Notes under the pieces: model-generated
What the model was told of the DNA's origin: nothing
Seen by the model: only the letters and a program-made list of their open reading frames with translations
The model's database searches: none
Program-made: the position numbers and the translations under genes
Part shown: one piece after another, positions 44,497-55,231 of the stretch
Layout of the letters: each line of letters begins with the position of its first letter
Numbering within the stretch: the stretch's first letter is position 1
DNA from: Methylobacter sp.
GTDB lineage: Bacteria > Pseudomonadota > Gammaproteobacteria > Methylococcales > Methylomonadaceae
DNA: 64,000 nt
NCBI GenBank assembly: GCA_030699385.1
Contig: JAUYMY010000017.1
Coordinates: forward strand, 1-64,000
Direction of reading: 5' to 3'

Positions 44497-44653
44497 TCAT
44501 TTGCAGCCCTAATAGTTGTCATATTGGGCGTGTCAAGACGGTGAAATAGATGAGTGCGCTCTAAATAACGATAATCAGGACTTAACTCCTGATATAATTA
44601 CTCAGTTTTTAAATCGAGAGCCGTTCAGGCCCAGGGTGTGTAAGTTGAACGAT

Positions 44654-46576
44654 ATGATGAAAAATATAATCCTATGGGTCGTCATTGCAGTTGTTTTGAT
44701 GTCCGTGTTTAATAATTTTGGCCCGCAAACTGACAGGGCCGATTCGTCGATGTCTTATTCGCAATTTATTGATGCAGTAAAAGCAGGTCAAGTTCAGCAA
44801 GTGATGATTGAAGATAAAATCATCAAGGGCAAGATGCAGGGCGGTCAGATATTTAAGACTTATGCACCGTCTGATCCGCATTTAGTCGATGATTTGCTGG
44901 CAAATGGTGTTGAAATTAAAGCGGTTCCACCCGAACAGCCTTCTTTGTTAATGCAATTGCTGGTGTCTTTTGGGCCGATGCTGTTGCTGATTGCGGTCTG
45001 GGTTTTCTTTATGCGGCAAATGCAGGGCGGCGGCGCTGGCGGCCGTGGCGCGATGAGCTTTGGTAAAAGCAAAGCGCGTATGCTGGAAGAAGATCAAATT
45101 AAAGTGACGTTTGCTGATGTGGCAGGTTGTGACGAAGCGAAAGAAGAAGTTGTCGAAATGGTCGATTTTCTTAAAGATCCGGCAAAATACCAAAAATTAG
45201 GCGGCAAAATTCCGCGTGGCGCTTTGATGGTTGGTCCTCCGGGAACAGGAAAAACTTTGTTGGCCAGAGCGATTGCCGGCGAGGCTAAGGTGCCGTTTTT
45301 TACCATTTCCGGTTCCGATTTTGTGGAAATGTTTGTCGGTGTCGGCGCGTCCCGTGTGCGTGACATGTTTGAGCAAGCTAAAAAACATGCGCCATGCATT
45401 ATTTTTATCGATGAAATTGATGCGGTCGGTCGTCAGCGTGGCGCCGGTTTAGGTGGTGGCAATGATGAGCGTGAGCAAACACTCAACCAATTACTGGTTG
45501 AAATGGATGGCTTTGAAGGTAATGAGGGCATTATCGTTATTGCGGCAACAAACCGTGCCGATGTGCTGGATAAGGCCTTATTGCGTCCAGGTCGTTTTGA
45601 TCGCCAGGTAACGGTTGGTCTTCCTGATGTCAGAGGGCGTGAGCAGATTCTTAAGGTACACATGAACAAAGTGCCGGCTGCCGATGATGTCGAAGTTAAA
45701 TATATCGCCCAAGGTACGCCGGGGTTTTCCGGTGCCGATTTGGCTAATTTGATTAATGAAGCCGCTTTGTTCGCCGCCAGAATGAACAAGCGTGTGGTTA
45801 ATATGTCTGATCTGGAAAAAGCCAAGGACAAGCTGATCATGGGTGTTGAAAGGCATTCGATGGTCATGAATGAGAAAGAAAAGAAAATGACGGCTTATCA
45901 TGAGGCGGGTCATGCCATTGTTGGCAAATTGGTGCCTGAGCATGACCCTGTTTACAAGGTGAGCATTATGCCGCGAGGCCGAGCGCTGGGCATTACCATG
46001 TTTTTGCCCGAACGCGATCAATACAGCGCTAGCAAGCAAAAATTGGACAGTATGATTTCCAGTTTGTATGGTGGGCGTATCGCCGAGGAGGTGGTTTTTG
46101 GTCGGGAGCAAGTCAGTACCGGTGCCTCTAACGATATTGAGCGCGCCACTGAGTTGGCTAGAAATATGGTGACCAAGTGGGGCTTTTCTCAGCGTCTAGG
46201 GCCGTTATCCTACAGCGAAGAAGAGGGTGAAGTGTTTTTGGGGCGTTCGGTGACACAGCATAAAACCGTTGCTGAAGAAACGTCCCATACTATTGATGAA
46301 GAGATTCGTTCTTTTATTGACCGCAACTATGAGCGAGCTGAAGCTATCTTGAAGGAAAATATCGATATTTTACATGCCATGGCTGAAGCATTGATGAAGT
46401 ATGAGACTATCGATAAATATCAAATTGATGACTTGATGGCGCGCAAGCCGGTAAGAGATCCTCAGGGCTGGGACGATAAACCGCCTTCTCATGGTAGTGT
46501 TGTCGCCGATGATATTAAAAGCAAGGACGGCATAAAAACCGAGAAATCGATTGGCGGAGCTGCTGAGCAAAGTTGA
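44654..46576 (+). CDS. ftsH: ATP-dependent zinc metalloprotease FtsH
   Basis: A 640-residue protein. The frame is open from 44516, but the family N-terminus is [23 protein letters not shown], so I place the start at 44654 (44657 is equally possible). It has two transmembrane helices (near 5-22 and 103-120), Walker A GPPGTGKT, Walker [36 protein letters not shown] and the zinc site HEAGH. It degrades misfolded membrane proteins and regulators such as LpxC. The 160-base gap after rlmE probably holds its promoter. Confidence 0.98.
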   Translation: MMKNIILWVVIAVVLMSVFNNFGPQTDRADSSMSYSQFIDAVKAGQVQQVMIEDKIIKGKMQGGQIFKTYAPSDPHLVDDLLANGVEIKAVPPEQPSLLMQLLVSFGPMLLLIAVWVFFMRQMQGGGAGGRGAMSFGKSKARMLEEDQIKVTFADVAGCDEAKEEVVEMVDFLKDPAKYQKLGGKIPRGALMVGPPGTGKTLLARAIAGEAKVPFFTISGSDFVEMFVGVGASRVRDMFEQAKKHAPCIIFIDEIDAVGRQRGAGLGGGNDEREQTLNQLLVEMDGFEGNEGIIVIAATNRADVLDKALLRPGRFDRQVTVGLPDVRGREQILKVHMNKVPAADDVEVKYIAQGTPGFSGADLANLINEAALFAARMNKRVVNMSDLEKAKDKLIMGVERHSMVMNEKEKKMTAYHEAGHAIVGKLVPEHDPVYKVSIMPRGRALGITMFLPERDQYSASKQKLDSMISSLYGGRIAEEVVFGREQVSTGASNDIERATELARNMVTKWGFSQRLGPLSYSEEEGEVFLGRSVTQHKTVAEETSHTIDEEIRSFIDRNYERAEAILKENIDILHAMAEALMKYETIDKYQIDDLMARKPVRDPQGWDDKPPSHGSVVADDIKSKDGIKTEKSIGGAAEQS

Positions 46577-46596
46577 TAATTTTCTAAGCTAAAATT

Positions 46597-46627
46597 AAAG
46601 GAGAGGTGTGATGCCTCTCCTTTTTTT
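46597..46627 (+). terminator. Terminator after ftsH
   Basis: GGAGAGG (46600-46606) and CCTCTCC (46614-46620) form a stem with a 7-base loop, extended by A-T pairs, followed by seven T. folP, usually here, is absent. Confidence 0.9.
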
Positions 46628-46661
46628 GTGTTTAATCTTTTTACCTTGTTAGGTTAGGGGC

Positions 46662-48002
46662 ATGACAAAAAAATATTTTGGAACTGATGGTATTCGGGGC
46701 AGGGTCGGCGAGCAGCCAATAACGGCAGATTTTTTTCTGAAGCTGGGCTGGGCTGCTGGCCGTGTATTCGCCAGTGAAGGACATGGCTTTGTTTTGGTAG
46801 GCAAGGACACACGAATTTCCGGCTATATGTTTGAGTCGGCGTTAGAGGCTGGATTGACTGCTGCCGGCGTCGATACGCGTTTGTTAGGGCCTATGCCAAC
46901 GCCGGGTATAGCCTATTTGACGCGGACGCTAAGGGCGCAGGCAGGTATTGTGATTAGTGCCTCTCATAATCCTTATTATGATAACGGCGTTAAATTTTTC
47001 TCGGTACAGGGGACGAAATTACCCGACGATATAGAGCAAAAAATTGAACGTTATATCGATGCGCCAATGACGACGGTGGATTCGTCAAAATTAGGCAAGG
47101 CAAAACGATTAGTTGATGCGGCCGGTCGTTATATCGAATTTTGCAAGGCGAGTGTGCCGACGCGGCTCGACTTTAGCGGCATGAGGATTATTATCGATTG
47201 CGCTCATGGCGCGACTTATCATATAGCGCCGCATGTGTTTAGCGAGGTCGGTGCTGAAGTGGTTACGATTGGGGCGGAACCCGATGGCCTCAATATTAAT
47301 GATGAGTGCGGTGCAACCAAGCCCGAAAAGCTGGCGGCAACGGTGTTGGCTTATCGTGCGGATTTTGGTATTGCCTTGGATGGTGATGGCGATCGCTTGA
47401 TCATGATTGATCATAAAGGTGAAATCGTTGATGGCGACGAGCTTATTTATATTATTGCCAAAGCCAGATTGGATAGAGGATTAATGGCTGGCCCTGTCGT
47501 CGGTACCTTGATGAGTAATCTGGGTATGGAGCATGGCTTGAATAAGTTGGGTCTCAGTTTGCTTAGGGCGAATGTGGGGGATCGTTATGTGATGGAGATG
47601 CTGACAGAACATAATGGGATTTTAGGTGGCGAAAATTCCGGGCATATCATTTGTCTGGATAGAACCACTACGGGCGATGGCATTATTGCGGCCTTGCAGG
47701 TTATGGCAGAGATGCAGGATAGCGGTAAGAGCTTGCATGAATTGAAATCGGGGATGCAAAAATACCCACAAGTTCTGGTTAATGTTAAAACTAATAAAAA
47801 AATAAATCCAGATCAGGACGAAATCATACAAAAAACGGTGAAGGCTGTTGAGAAAAAGCTCGGCGATAGTGGTCGAGTATTGCTTAGGGCTTCCGGAACA
47901 GAGCCATTAATTCGTGTCATGGTAGAAGGGCGGCAAGGCGATTTGGTCAAAAACTATGCGCATCAAATTGCTGATGACGTGAAGAAAGTAATGGGGGCTT
48001 GA
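46662..48002 (+). CDS. glmM: Phosphoglucosamine mutase GlmM
   Basis: A 446-residue hexose phosphate mutase converting glucosamine-6-phosphate to glucosamine-1-phosphate for peptidoglycan and LPS. It has [13 protein letters not shown], the phosphoserine loop [13 protein letters not shown] (Ser101), the metal-binding DGDGDR, the sugar loop GGENSGHI and the phosphate-binding [15 protein letters not shown]. The TTAGGGG ribosome site is upstream. It follows ftsH directly, without the usual folP. Confidence 0.98.
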   Translation: MTKKYFGTDGIRGRVGEQPITADFFLKLGWAAGRVFASEGHGFVLVGKDTRISGYMFESALEAGLTAAGVDTRLLGPMPTPGIAYLTRTLRAQAGIVISASHNPYYDNGVKFFSVQGTKLPDDIEQKIERYIDAPMTTVDSSKLGKAKRLVDAAGRYIEFCKASVPTRLDFSGMRIIIDCAHGATYHIAPHVFSEVGAEVVTIGAEPDGLNINDECGATKPEKLAATVLAYRADFGIALDGDGDRLIMIDHKGEIVDGDELIYIIAKARLDRGLMAGPVVGTLMSNLGMEHGLNKLGLSLLRANVGDRYVMEMLTEHNGILGGENSGHIICLDRTTTGDGIIAALQVMAEMQDSGKSLHELKSGMQKYPQVLVNVKTNKKINPDQDEIIQKTVKAVEKKLGDSGRVLLRASGTEPLIRVMVEGRQGDLVKNYAHQIADDVKKVMGA

Positions 48003-48057
48003 ATTAGATGCTATTACTATATATCATAAGCGGTTTGATTCTATGTGAGGAGTAGTG

Positions 48058-48804
48058 ATGCGTCAGTCTCTAGTTGTAGGAAATTGGAAGATGAATGGAA
48101 CCCTTGCCAGTGCTGAGTCGCTTGCAAAAGGCATCATTGCTGGGTTAGGTGAAAGTAGTGCGGCTATCGCAATCTGTGTGCCTTATGTGCATATGCCTGC
48201 AGCCAGTGTATGGGTAAAAGATACCGCCTTGGCATTAGGTGCGCAAAATATTGCTGACAAAGCTTCGGGCGCGTTTACCGGTGAAATTTCAGCAGCAATG
48301 TTAGCTGAATTTGATTGTAAATATGCTATTGTGGGTCACTCTGAACGGCGTTCTTATTATGGCGACACCAATGAATCAGTCGCTGCGCGTTTTTGTCAGG
48401 CGCAAGAACAAAATATTATTCCTGTGTTATGTGTAGGCGAAACACTCGAACAGCGCGAACAGGATCAAACCTTTGCGGTCATTGATGCCCAGCTTGATGC
48501 TGTCATTAATTTAGCTGGTATAGCGGCTTTTAATGCAGCGGTGATTGCTTATGAGCCGGTTTGGGCTATCGGCACAGGCAAAACGGCAACGGATGAGCAG
48601 GCTCAGGAAGTTCATCAGTATATAAGACAGTATATTGCTGCTAAAGACCCAGCCATTGCTGCTAAAATACAAATTTTATATGGCGGTAGCGCTAAGCCGG
48701 ATAATGCAAAAGGCTTGTTTGCTATGCCGGATATTGATGGCGGTTTAATTGGTGGGGCTTCGTTGGATGCGGAATCCTTTTTAAAGATTTATCATTCAAT
48801 TTAA
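48058..48804 (+). CDS. tpiA: Triosephosphate isomerase
   Basis: A 248-residue TIM-barrel enzyme interconverting dihydroxyacetone phosphate and glyceraldehyde-3-phosphate. Catalytic residues are seen in GNWKMNG (Lys), IVGHSERR (His) and AYEPVWAIGTGK (Glu); the phosphate site is ILYGGSAKPDN and GGLIGGASL. A GTG one codon upstream (48055) is possible, but ATG 48058 with GAGGAG fits better. It lies between glmM and secG as in other gammaproteobacteria. Confidence 0.98.
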   Translation: MRQSLVVGNWKMNGTLASAESLAKGIIAGLGESSAAIAICVPYVHMPAASVWVKDTALALGAQNIADKASGAFTGEISAAMLAEFDCKYAIVGHSERRSYYGDTNESVAARFCQAQEQNIIPVLCVGETLEQREQDQTFAVIDAQLDAVINLAGIAAFNAAVIAYEPVWAIGTGKTATDEQAQEVHQYIRQYIAAKDPAIAAKIQILYGGSAKPDNAKGLFAMPDIDGGLIGGASLDAESFLKIYHSI

Positions 48805-48821
48805 GTAGTTTAGATTTTATT

Positions 48822-49226
48822 ATGTATCAGGTAATTATTGTTGTTCATGTGTTGTTAGGTTTAGGCGTTGTTGGCTTGGTATTAATGCAGCAAGGCAAAG
48901 GAGCTGATGCGGGTGCAGCTTTTGGTACAGGGTCTTCTGGTTCCGTTTTTGGTGCCCAGGGCGCAGCATCATTTCTGTCAAGAGCTACAGCGATTTTGGC
49001 AACGTTGTTTTTTATGACAAGCTTAGGTTTGGCCGTATTAAACAGTAAGCAGGGTACAAGTTATGACTTTATGAGTAGCACGCCTAAGGTTGAGCAAGAT
49101 ACGCTTGGTATTCCTAATGTGGATGGGATAAAAGAGGGTAATGGCCTGTCTCCCGATATTAAATCCGAAGATATGCCAGTGACTGTTCCGGCGCCTTCTG
49201 CAAGTCAGCCTATTGAGAAAAAGTAA
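48822..49226 (+). CDS. secG: Protein translocase subunit SecG
   Basis: A 134-residue protein with the SecG core: first helix VIIVVHVLLGLGVVGLVLMQQGKGADAGAAFG, the SSGSVFGAQGAASFLSRATAIL loop and a second helix (ILATLFFMTSLGLAVL). It assists SecYEG-dependent export. The C-terminal ~55 residues are an acidic, proline-rich extension of variable type. It is followed by tRNA-Leu, the standard order. Confidence 0.96.
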   Translation: MYQVIIVVHVLLGLGVVGLVLMQQGKGADAGAAFGTGSSGSVFGAQGAASFLSRATAILATLFFMTSLGLAVLNSKQGTSYDFMSSTPKVEQDTLGIPNVDGIKEGNGLSPDIKSEDMPVTVPAPSASQPIEKK

Positions 49227-49312
49227 TAAATATTGTTTATGATGCTTGCATACGCTCTATCTAAAAAGATAATTAAAGCAGTGTATTAGTAGTATCTTAC
49301 AATCATGTTTTA

Positions 49313-49397
49313 GCCGATGTGGTGAAATTGGTAGACACGCCATCTTGAGGGGGTGGTGACGTAAGTCGTGCCGGTTCAAATCCGGCCATCGGCACCA
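49313..49397 (+). tRNA. tRNA-Leu (anticodon GAG)
   Basis: The 85-base sequence folds as a class II tRNA: acceptor GCCGATG pairs with CATCGGC, anticodon arm CCATC-TTGAGGG-GGTGG (anticodon GAG), a long variable arm (TGACGTAAGTCG), T-arm GCCGG-TTCAAAT-CCGGC and an encoded CCA end. It lies directly after secG, as in many gammaproteobacteria. Confidence 0.97.
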
Positions 49398-49402
49398 AAT
49401 AT

Positions 49403-49438
49403 ACCCCGCCAGGGATTCTCCCTAGCGGGGTGTTTTTT
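49403..49438 (+). terminator. Terminator after tRNA-Leu
   Basis: ACCCCGC (49403-49409) pairs with GCGGGGT (49425-49431), with an inner AGGGA/TCCCT stem, followed by GTTTTTT. It sits 6 bases after the tRNA. Confidence 0.9.
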
Positions 49439-49585
49439 GTCTGTTACAATGGAAGTATAGAAATGACTTTCTATATTTAAACCGAGTGCGATATGGCAAA
49501 AAATAACTAGACTGTAATCGAACATAGGGTGCTGTAAATTTAGCGTGGGTTTTGCTTTGGAAATTAGAGATTAATGGAGAAAACA

Positions 49586-49948
49586 ATGGCAAGTATTCTT
49601 GCAGTTGACGATTCGGCTTCAATGAGAAAAATGGTTTCATTTACGTTAAGAGCTGCTGGATACGATGTCGAGGAAGCAGTCGACGGGGTTGATGCTTTAG
49701 AAAAAGCACAAGCCAGGAAATTTGATTGTGTGGTAACCGATGTCAATATGCCAAATAAAGACGGGATTACTTTGATTAGAGATTTACGTGCTCTGCCCGA
49801 TTACAAATTTATTCCCATGCTGATGCTGACTACTGAGTCAGGCATAGAAAAAAAGCAAGAAGGCAAAGCCGCTGGCGCAACAGGGTGGATGGTCAAGCCT
49901 TTCAACCCCGATCAACTATTAAAAACATTACTAAAAGTTTTGGGCTAG
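49586..49948 (+). CDS. cheY: Chemotaxis response regulator CheY
   Basis: A 120-residue stand-alone receiver domain. An ATG four codons upstream (49574) is in frame, but ATG 49586 has GGAG 7 bases before it. The acidic pair is D8/D9 (ILAVDDSASMRKM), the phospho-acceptor D52 (VVTDVNMPNKDG), Thr/Ser switch LMLTTES and Lys in WMVKPFNPDQ. It should bind the flagellar motor or another output when phosphorylated by CheA. First gene of the chemotaxis operon; no cheZ is seen. Confidence 0.93.
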   Translation: MASILAVDDSASMRKMVSFTLRAAGYDVEEAVDGVDALEKAQARKFDCVVTDVNMPNKDGITLIRDLRALPDYKFIPMLMLTTESGIEKKQEGKAAGATGWMVKPFNPDQLLKTLLKVLG

Positions 49949-50117
49949 TTAATAGTATCGATCCTAAGTGTGTTAAGCGCGCGTAGGATTCTGTTTGTGC
50001 GTATCTCCACGCAAAATATGTAGATTTTAGGTGTTTATCCAGACAAAAAGACTAATAACAAAGTTTTGGGTTACGTTGATCTTGTTTAAATGAATTTAGG
50101 CGCATACAGGTAAGTCT

Positions 50118-52241
50118 ATGTCTATTGATATGTCACAATTCCATCAGGTTTTTTTTGAAGAATGTTTCGAAGGCCTGGAAGCAATGGAGTCAGGGTTATT
50201 AACTCTTGATATGGGGGATATTGATTCGGAAATAATCAATACCATTTTTAGAGGCGCGCACTCGATAAAAGGTGGCAGTGGGACTTTCGGTTTTACCGTT
50301 GTTGCTGAATACACCCACATCATGGAAACCTTGTTGGATGAAATGCGCGATGGACGCAGGAAGGTGACTCAGCCGGCTGTAGATGTTCTGCTTGGATCTG
50401 TTGATTGCCTTAGAGAGATGTTGACTGCAATACAGAATGAACAAGATGTTAATAACGCTAGCGTAGCAAAGCATAAGTCAGCCTTAGAAGTTGTGCTTAA
50501 TGGCGGATCAGCCCCCCAAGAATCAGCGACTTCAGTTGAGCATGAACCGGTAAAAGAAGAGGTAGTAAGTCATATTGCCGCTGAAGTTGTTGAAGAGAAA
50601 TCGGTTGAACCTGAATCTGAAGAACAAGGCTGGAAAATAGCCTTTTGCCCTTATTTGGATTTGCTTAAAACCGGCAATGACCCTGTCAGGCTATTTCGGG
50701 AACTGAATGAACTCGGCGAATTAACAACGACGGTTAATATTCAGGATGTTCCGGGGTTTTATGAGCTGGATCCTGAAGAATGTAATATTTCTTGGGATTT
50801 AAAGGTTGTCGGGGATATTTCTGATGATGACATCAGGGAAATATTCAATTGGGTTGAAGGCGATTGTGAGATGGAAATTCAGCCTCTTGCTAAAACGGTA
50901 AAAGCTGCAGCCCCCGCAGAAGAAAAAGCCGATCCAGAACCTGTCTCAGCAATGCTGGAAAGCAATGTCCCCGCTTCAAAACCTATAGAAACTAAGCCTA
51001 AAGTAGTCGCAGAAACCAAAAAAGCTGACACTCCAGATTCAGATAACGAGGCCGCAAAAGCCACGACAGCAAAAGCTAGTTCCATTCGGGTAGATACTGA
51101 CAAAATAGATACGTTAATCAATATGGTGGGCGAGGTGGTTATCACTCAGTCTATGTTGGGACTAGTGGGTGAAAACTTTACCATGGATAAGGTAGGGCAG
51201 CTTAAACGAGGACTTGCTCAGCTAGAGCGGCATACGCGTGATCTGCAACAAAGTGTCATGAATATTCGGATGCTGCCGATTAGTTTTGTTTTTAGCCGAT
51301 TCCCGCGCTTAGTGCATGACATTAGTAGCAAGTTGGATAAAAAAATTGTCCTGAAACTGGTGGGTGAAAATACCGAAGTTGATAAGGCTGTTGTCGAGTT
51401 GATTAACGATCCACTGGTTCATTTGATTAGAAACAGCCTGGATCACGGCATAGAAATGCCTGTGGACAGGGTTGCCGCAGGTAAGCCGGAAACGGGCACG
51501 ATAGAACTGAAAGCCTATCATCGCGGTGGCCATATTGTCATAGAAATTATCGATGATGGTCGCGGCTTGGATAAAGAAAAGCTGCTGTCGAAGGCTATAG
51601 AAAAAGGCCTTGTTGAAGAAAGTAATTTGCTCACCGAAAAACAGATATTTGAACTGATTTTTATGCCGGGCTTTTCTACCGCAGAGCAACTGACTGATAT
51701 TTCCGGTCGTGGTGTCGGTATGGACGTGGTACGAAGAAATATCCAGTCATTAGGCGGTAATATAGAAATTATTTCAGAATTGGGTAAGGGCACAACGATT
51801 GCAATTCACTTGCCGTTAACTTTAGCCATTCTTGATGGACAATCGGTTGCCGTCGGTGATGAGACCTATATTGTGCCGCTAGTTTCCATTATTGAGTCGA
51901 TTAATATTACCGAAAGAATGCTAAATAAAGTCGCTGGCAAGGGAGAGACTTTCCGTTTGCGCAATGAATATTTACCGGTTATTAGGATGCGCGGCATATT
52001 TAATGTTCATTCGGGTAATCCGACTAAATCGAAAGAAGGCGTACTTGTCGTTGTTGAAGGTCAGGGCGAGCTGTGTTGCTTACTTGTCGACGAGTTATTG
52101 GGACAGCAACAAGTTGTTATTAAATCATTGGAAGCGAATTACCGGCGGGTAGAAGGCGTTTCAGGAGCAACTATTTTGGGTGATGGTTCCGTTGCCCTTA
52201 TTCTTGATGTTCCAGGTCTGGTGCGATTTTCAATTCGCTAA
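50118..52241 (+). CDS. cheA: Chemotaxis histidine kinase CheA
   Basis: A 707-residue kinase. The P1 Hpt domain carries the phosphorylated His48 (RGAHSIKGGSGTFGF), a P2-like response-regulator docking domain follows (WKIAFCPYLDLLKTGNDPVRL to CEMEIQPL, about 175-255), then a Pro/Ala-rich linker, P3 dimerisation (VDTDKIDTLINMVGEVVI), P4 ATPase with N box RNSLDHGIE, G1 DDGRGLD and G2 GRGVGMDVV, and a C-terminal CheW-like P5 domain. It phosphorylates CheY and CheB. It lies 170 bases after cheY. Confidence 0.97.
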   Translation: MSIDMSQFHQVFFEECFEGLEAMESGLLTLDMGDIDSEIINTIFRGAHSIKGGSGTFGFTVVAEYTHIMETLLDEMRDGRRKVTQPAVDVLLGSVDCLREMLTAIQNEQDVNNASVAKHKSALEVVLNGGSAPQESATSVEHEPVKEEVVSHIAAEVVEEKSVEPESEEQGWKIAFCPYLDLLKTGNDPVRLFRELNELGELTTTVNIQDVPGFYELDPEECNISWDLKVVGDISDDDIREIFNWVEGDCEMEIQPLAKTVKAAAPAEEKADPEPVSAMLESNVPASKPIETKPKVVAETKKADTPDSDNEAAKATTAKASSIRVDTDKIDTLINMVGEVVITQSMLGLVGENFTMDKVGQLKRGLAQLERHTRDLQQSVMNIRMLPISFVFSRFPRLVHDISSKLDKKIVLKLVGENTEVDKAVVELINDPLVHLIRNSLDHGIEMPVDRVAAGKPETGTIELKAYHRGGHIVIEIIDDGRGLDKEKLLSKAIEKGLVEESNLLTEKQIFELIFMPGFSTAEQLTDISGRGVGMDVVRRNIQSLGGNIEIISELGKGTTIAIHLPLTLAILDGQSVAVGDETYIVPLVSIIESINITERMLNKVAGKGETFRLRNEYLPVIRMRGIFNVHSGNPTKSKEGVLVVVEGQGELCCLLVDELLGQQQVVIKSLEANYRRVEGVSGATILGDGSVALILDVPGLVRFSIR

Positions 52242-52275
52242 TACATAGTAAAAGCACAATAGATAAGAAGCAGAT

Positions 52276-52794
52276 ATGGCACAAGAAGAAGCTGAAAATA
52301 AAGATATTGACCAATATCACTACAGTAAAAATCTGGATAATGCAGTGCAATATCTGAGTTTTGCCTTAGGTAAAGAAGAATATGGCGTTGATATTCTTCG
52401 TGTCCAAGAAATAAGAAGCTGGGAGCCTGTGTCCAGAATACCTAATGTCCCTTGTTATGAGAAGGGCGTGGTTAATTTACGCGGTTCTATTGTGCCGATT
52501 CTCGATTTAAGGGAACGGTTTAATTTGAGCAAAGCTGAATATACGCCGCTGACGGTCGTGGTGGTATTGCAAACGGGTGATAGCAACAAGACGCGTATTA
52601 TGGGTGTTGTGGTTGACTCGGTTTCTGATGTTATTAATGTCGATAAAACTGAGATTCAGGGAGCACCCGACTTTGGCACTAAAGTCAGTAATGAGTTTAT
52701 CAATGGCTTGGTTTCGGTTAATGAGCGCATGGTGATGCTGCTTGATGTCGATAAGTTACTGAAACTAGAGGAACTGGATCAGGATGAGAGTTAA
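52276..52794 (+). CDS. cheW: Chemotaxis coupling protein CheW
   Basis: A 172-residue CheW: QYLSFALGKEEYGVDILRVQEIRSWEPVSRIPNVPCYEKGVVNLRGSIVPILDLRERF, with the conserved NLRG and Asp/Arg-rich receptor-binding face. An ~25-residue acidic N-terminal extension precedes the fold. It couples CheA to receptors. The operon has a second CheW after the receptor gene; the two differ in their C-terminal halves. Confidence 0.95.
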   Translation: MAQEEAENKDIDQYHYSKNLDNAVQYLSFALGKEEYGVDILRVQEIRSWEPVSRIPNVPCYEKGVVNLRGSIVPILDLRERFNLSKAEYTPLTVVVVLQTGDSNKTRIMGVVVDSVSDVINVDKTEIQGAPDFGTKVSNEFINGLVSVNERMVMLLDVDKLLKLEELDQDES

Positions 52795-52864
52795 TAATTT
52801 TCTGGTATCCTTCAATGATTAATATATTTCATATGGCTTGTGAGATTTTAAGAGGTAGCGTAGC

Positions 52865-55195
52865 GTGAAAATTAATATGCCGGTAACGAACAATGAACTC
52901 GTTCTGAAAAAAGGGCAAATCCTGGTTTCAAGAACCGATTTGATGGGGCGTATTACTTATGTTAATGATGCATTTGTTGAGACCAGTGGTTTTACCCGTG
53001 AAGAATTGATTGGGGCGGAGCACAATATTGTCCGCCATCCTGACATGCCTGCAGCCGCTTATGAAGAGTTATGGAAAACTTTAAAGCAGCTTAGACCTTG
53101 GCAGGGTTTGGTGAAAAATCGCTGTAAAAATGGTGACTATTATTGGGTTGAAGCTAATGCTATGCCGTTATTTAAAGACGGAAAAGTGTATGAATATCTT
53201 TCCGTTCGGCATCCACCAAAGCGCGATCTGATTCCCGCCACTGACCTGTTGTACAAGAAAATCAGTGCTGGCGAAGTTAAATTAAACCCTACCGGTTTGG
53301 CTTCGATATTTAAAGCTATTGACGAAATAGCCATAACGAAAAAGAATAATTTTGTGGTCTGTGCTTTTCTGGTGCCTATCATTTACCTGATGTATAGATT
53401 GTTCATGGAGCAAAATTACATCTTGTTAGCAGGCGTTGTCCTGTTAGCCACGATAGCATCGGCACTGAGCATTAATACGATTAAAGTAATAACCGATACT
53501 CTGGAAACGGCCATTACTATTTGTTACCGATTAAGCAGTGGTAGTTTCGGCAATAAGGTGAATTTGAAACGTGAAGATCAGTTGGGTGATTTTTTACGCG
53601 GCTTGTATTGCATGGAAGTTAAGCTGGGCGTCGATTTGGCTGATTTCAAACAAGGTCTTGCAGAATCCAAACGGATTACTCAGGCTCTGGATAATGTTCA
53701 ATCTCCTGTCATGGTGGCGAACAAGAATTTTGAAATCATTTACATGAACGATAGCGTTAAGAGGATGTTCGAGGTAGCAGAGAACGATCTTCGTAAAGAG
53801 TTACCTCATTTTTCTGCCAATAAACTGATGGGTTCAAATGTTGATCTATACCACTCTACAATTAAAAGTGGGGCTTTACAAAAAACACAGGAATCTGTTA
53901 AAGCCAATTTAGTTATTGGTGGTCGACATATGAGTATTATTGCTAGTCCTGTGAATAGCGACGGCGAGCGTATCGGCTATGTTGCCGAATGGCAGGATAG
54001 AACCCATGAAGTTTTAGTTGAGCAAGAAATCGATCACCTAGTGCAGGGTGTTAAATCAGGTGACTTAAGCACCCGTATAAAATTAGCAGATAAAGAGGGC
54101 TTTACCAAAACACTGTCTGCAGGTATTAATGAATTGACCGATGTCATTGAAAGTGTGTTTGGTGATGTTAACCGAGTTATGGAAAACATGGCTGAAGGTG
54201 ATTTAACGACTTCCATTACTAATGAATATCAAGGTGTCTATGCTGAATGTAAGAATAATATTAACGACACCTTGGCAAAACTCAGTGAGTTTATTATTCA
54301 AATCCGGGATGCCGCTGATTTCATCGACAGTTCATCGCAAGAGATGGCTAGCGGCAATAACAATCTGTCGCATCGGGCTGAGCAACAAGCGGCTAGTCTT
54401 GAAGAAACTGCTGCCAGTATGGAACAGCTTGCCAGTACGGTAAAAAATAATGCACAGAATACAGTCCAGGCAACTGAGGTCGTTAACTCTGCCAGTCAGT
54501 TAGCACAAAAAGGGGGGGGCGTCGTGCAATCGGCTATTGCTGCGATGCAGGAAATTAATGAAAGTAGTAATAAAATCGCTGAAATTATTGGTGTGATTGA
54601 TGAAATTGCTTTCCAAACCAATCTACTGGCATTAAACGCTTCAGTAGAGGCGGCTAGGGCAGGGGAGCAGGGCCGTGGATTCTCGGTTGTAGCAACCGAA
54701 GTTCGTAATTTGGCGCAACGCAGCGCAACGGCGGCACAGCAAAGTAATGAGCTGATTCAAAATAGTGTGCAGAAAGTTCGCGCGGGTACGGCGTTTGTTA
54801 ATGAAACCGGGGCCGCGCTCAATGAAATTGTTGAAAGCGTTGCCAAGGTTGGCGATATTGTTGCGCATATTGCCAGCGCCAGTTCAGAGCAATCGGCGGG
54901 TATCGAACAAGTCAATCAAGCGGTTTCTCAAATGGATGACATTACTCAGCAAAATGCGGCTTTGGCAGAACAGGCAGCCGCAGGCAGTATTGCTATGAGC
55001 GAGCAGTCTACCAATATGACTCAGTTACTCAGTTTCTTTAGGGTGAATTCAAAAAACGGATCGGCTTCAGTCAGGCCGGTTGCGCGCAGCAGCAGGGTGA
55101 CCCCACCACCGACAAGGGCACCGATAAAAACAGCGCCAGCTTTGCCTGTGAGTAAGCCAAAAGTAGATAGCAGTGATGAATGGGAAGAGTTTTAA
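52865..55195 (+). CDS. PAS-containing methyl-accepting chemotaxis protein (Aer-like)
   Basis: A 776-residue receptor. Residues about 15-120 are an Aer-type PAS (GRITYVNDAFVETSGFTREELIG, VRHPDMPAAAYEELW), followed by two helices near 170-210 inserting it in the membrane, a HAMP-like stretch, a second PAS (VQSPVMVANKNFEIIYMNDSV), a second HAMP-like segment and the MA signalling hairpin with tip NLLALNASVEAARAGEQGRGFSVVATEVRNLAQRSA. The last residues DEWEEF match the xWxxF CheR/CheB tether. A redox or energy-taxis input through the first PAS is likely. Confidence 0.93.
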   Translation: MKINMPVTNNELVLKKGQILVSRTDLMGRITYVNDAFVETSGFTREELIGAEHNIVRHPDMPAAAYEELWKTLKQLRPWQGLVKNRCKNGDYYWVEANAMPLFKDGKVYEYLSVRHPPKRDLIPATDLLYKKISAGEVKLNPTGLASIFKAIDEIAITKKNNFVVCAFLVPIIYLMYRLFMEQNYILLAGVVLLATIASALSINTIKVITDTLETAITICYRLSSGSFGNKVNLKREDQLGDFLRGLYCMEVKLGVDLADFKQGLAESKRITQALDNVQSPVMVANKNFEIIYMNDSVKRMFEVAENDLRKELPHFSANKLMGSNVDLYHSTIKSGALQKTQESVKANLVIGGRHMSIIASPVNSDGERIGYVAEWQDRTHEVLVEQEIDHLVQGVKSGDLSTRIKLADKEGFTKTLSAGINELTDVIESVFGDVNRVMENMAEGDLTTSITNEYQGVYAECKNNINDTLAKLSEFIIQIRDAADFIDSSSQEMASGNNNLSHRAEQQAASLEETAASMEQLASTVKNNAQNTVQATEVVNSASQLAQKGGGVVQSAIAAMQEINESSNKIAEIIGVIDEIAFQTNLLALNASVEAARAGEQGRGFSVVATEVRNLAQRSATAAQQSNELIQNSVQKVRAGTAFVNETGAALNEIVESVAKVGDIVAHIASASSEQSAGIEQVNQAVSQMDDITQQNAALAEQAAAGSIAMSEQSTNMTQLLSFFRVNSKNGSASVRPVARSSRVTPPPTRAPIKTAPALPVSKPKVDSSDEWEEF

Positions 55196-55231
55196 AGTTG
55201 CAAACCATATAACCGGCAGGAAACTATAACA

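Noticed and set aside
49440-49573. A possible sigma-28 flagellar promoter before cheY (TTTAAACC...GCGATAT)
   Set aside because: The spacing between the boxes is wrong and the -10 match is poor; I cannot support it.
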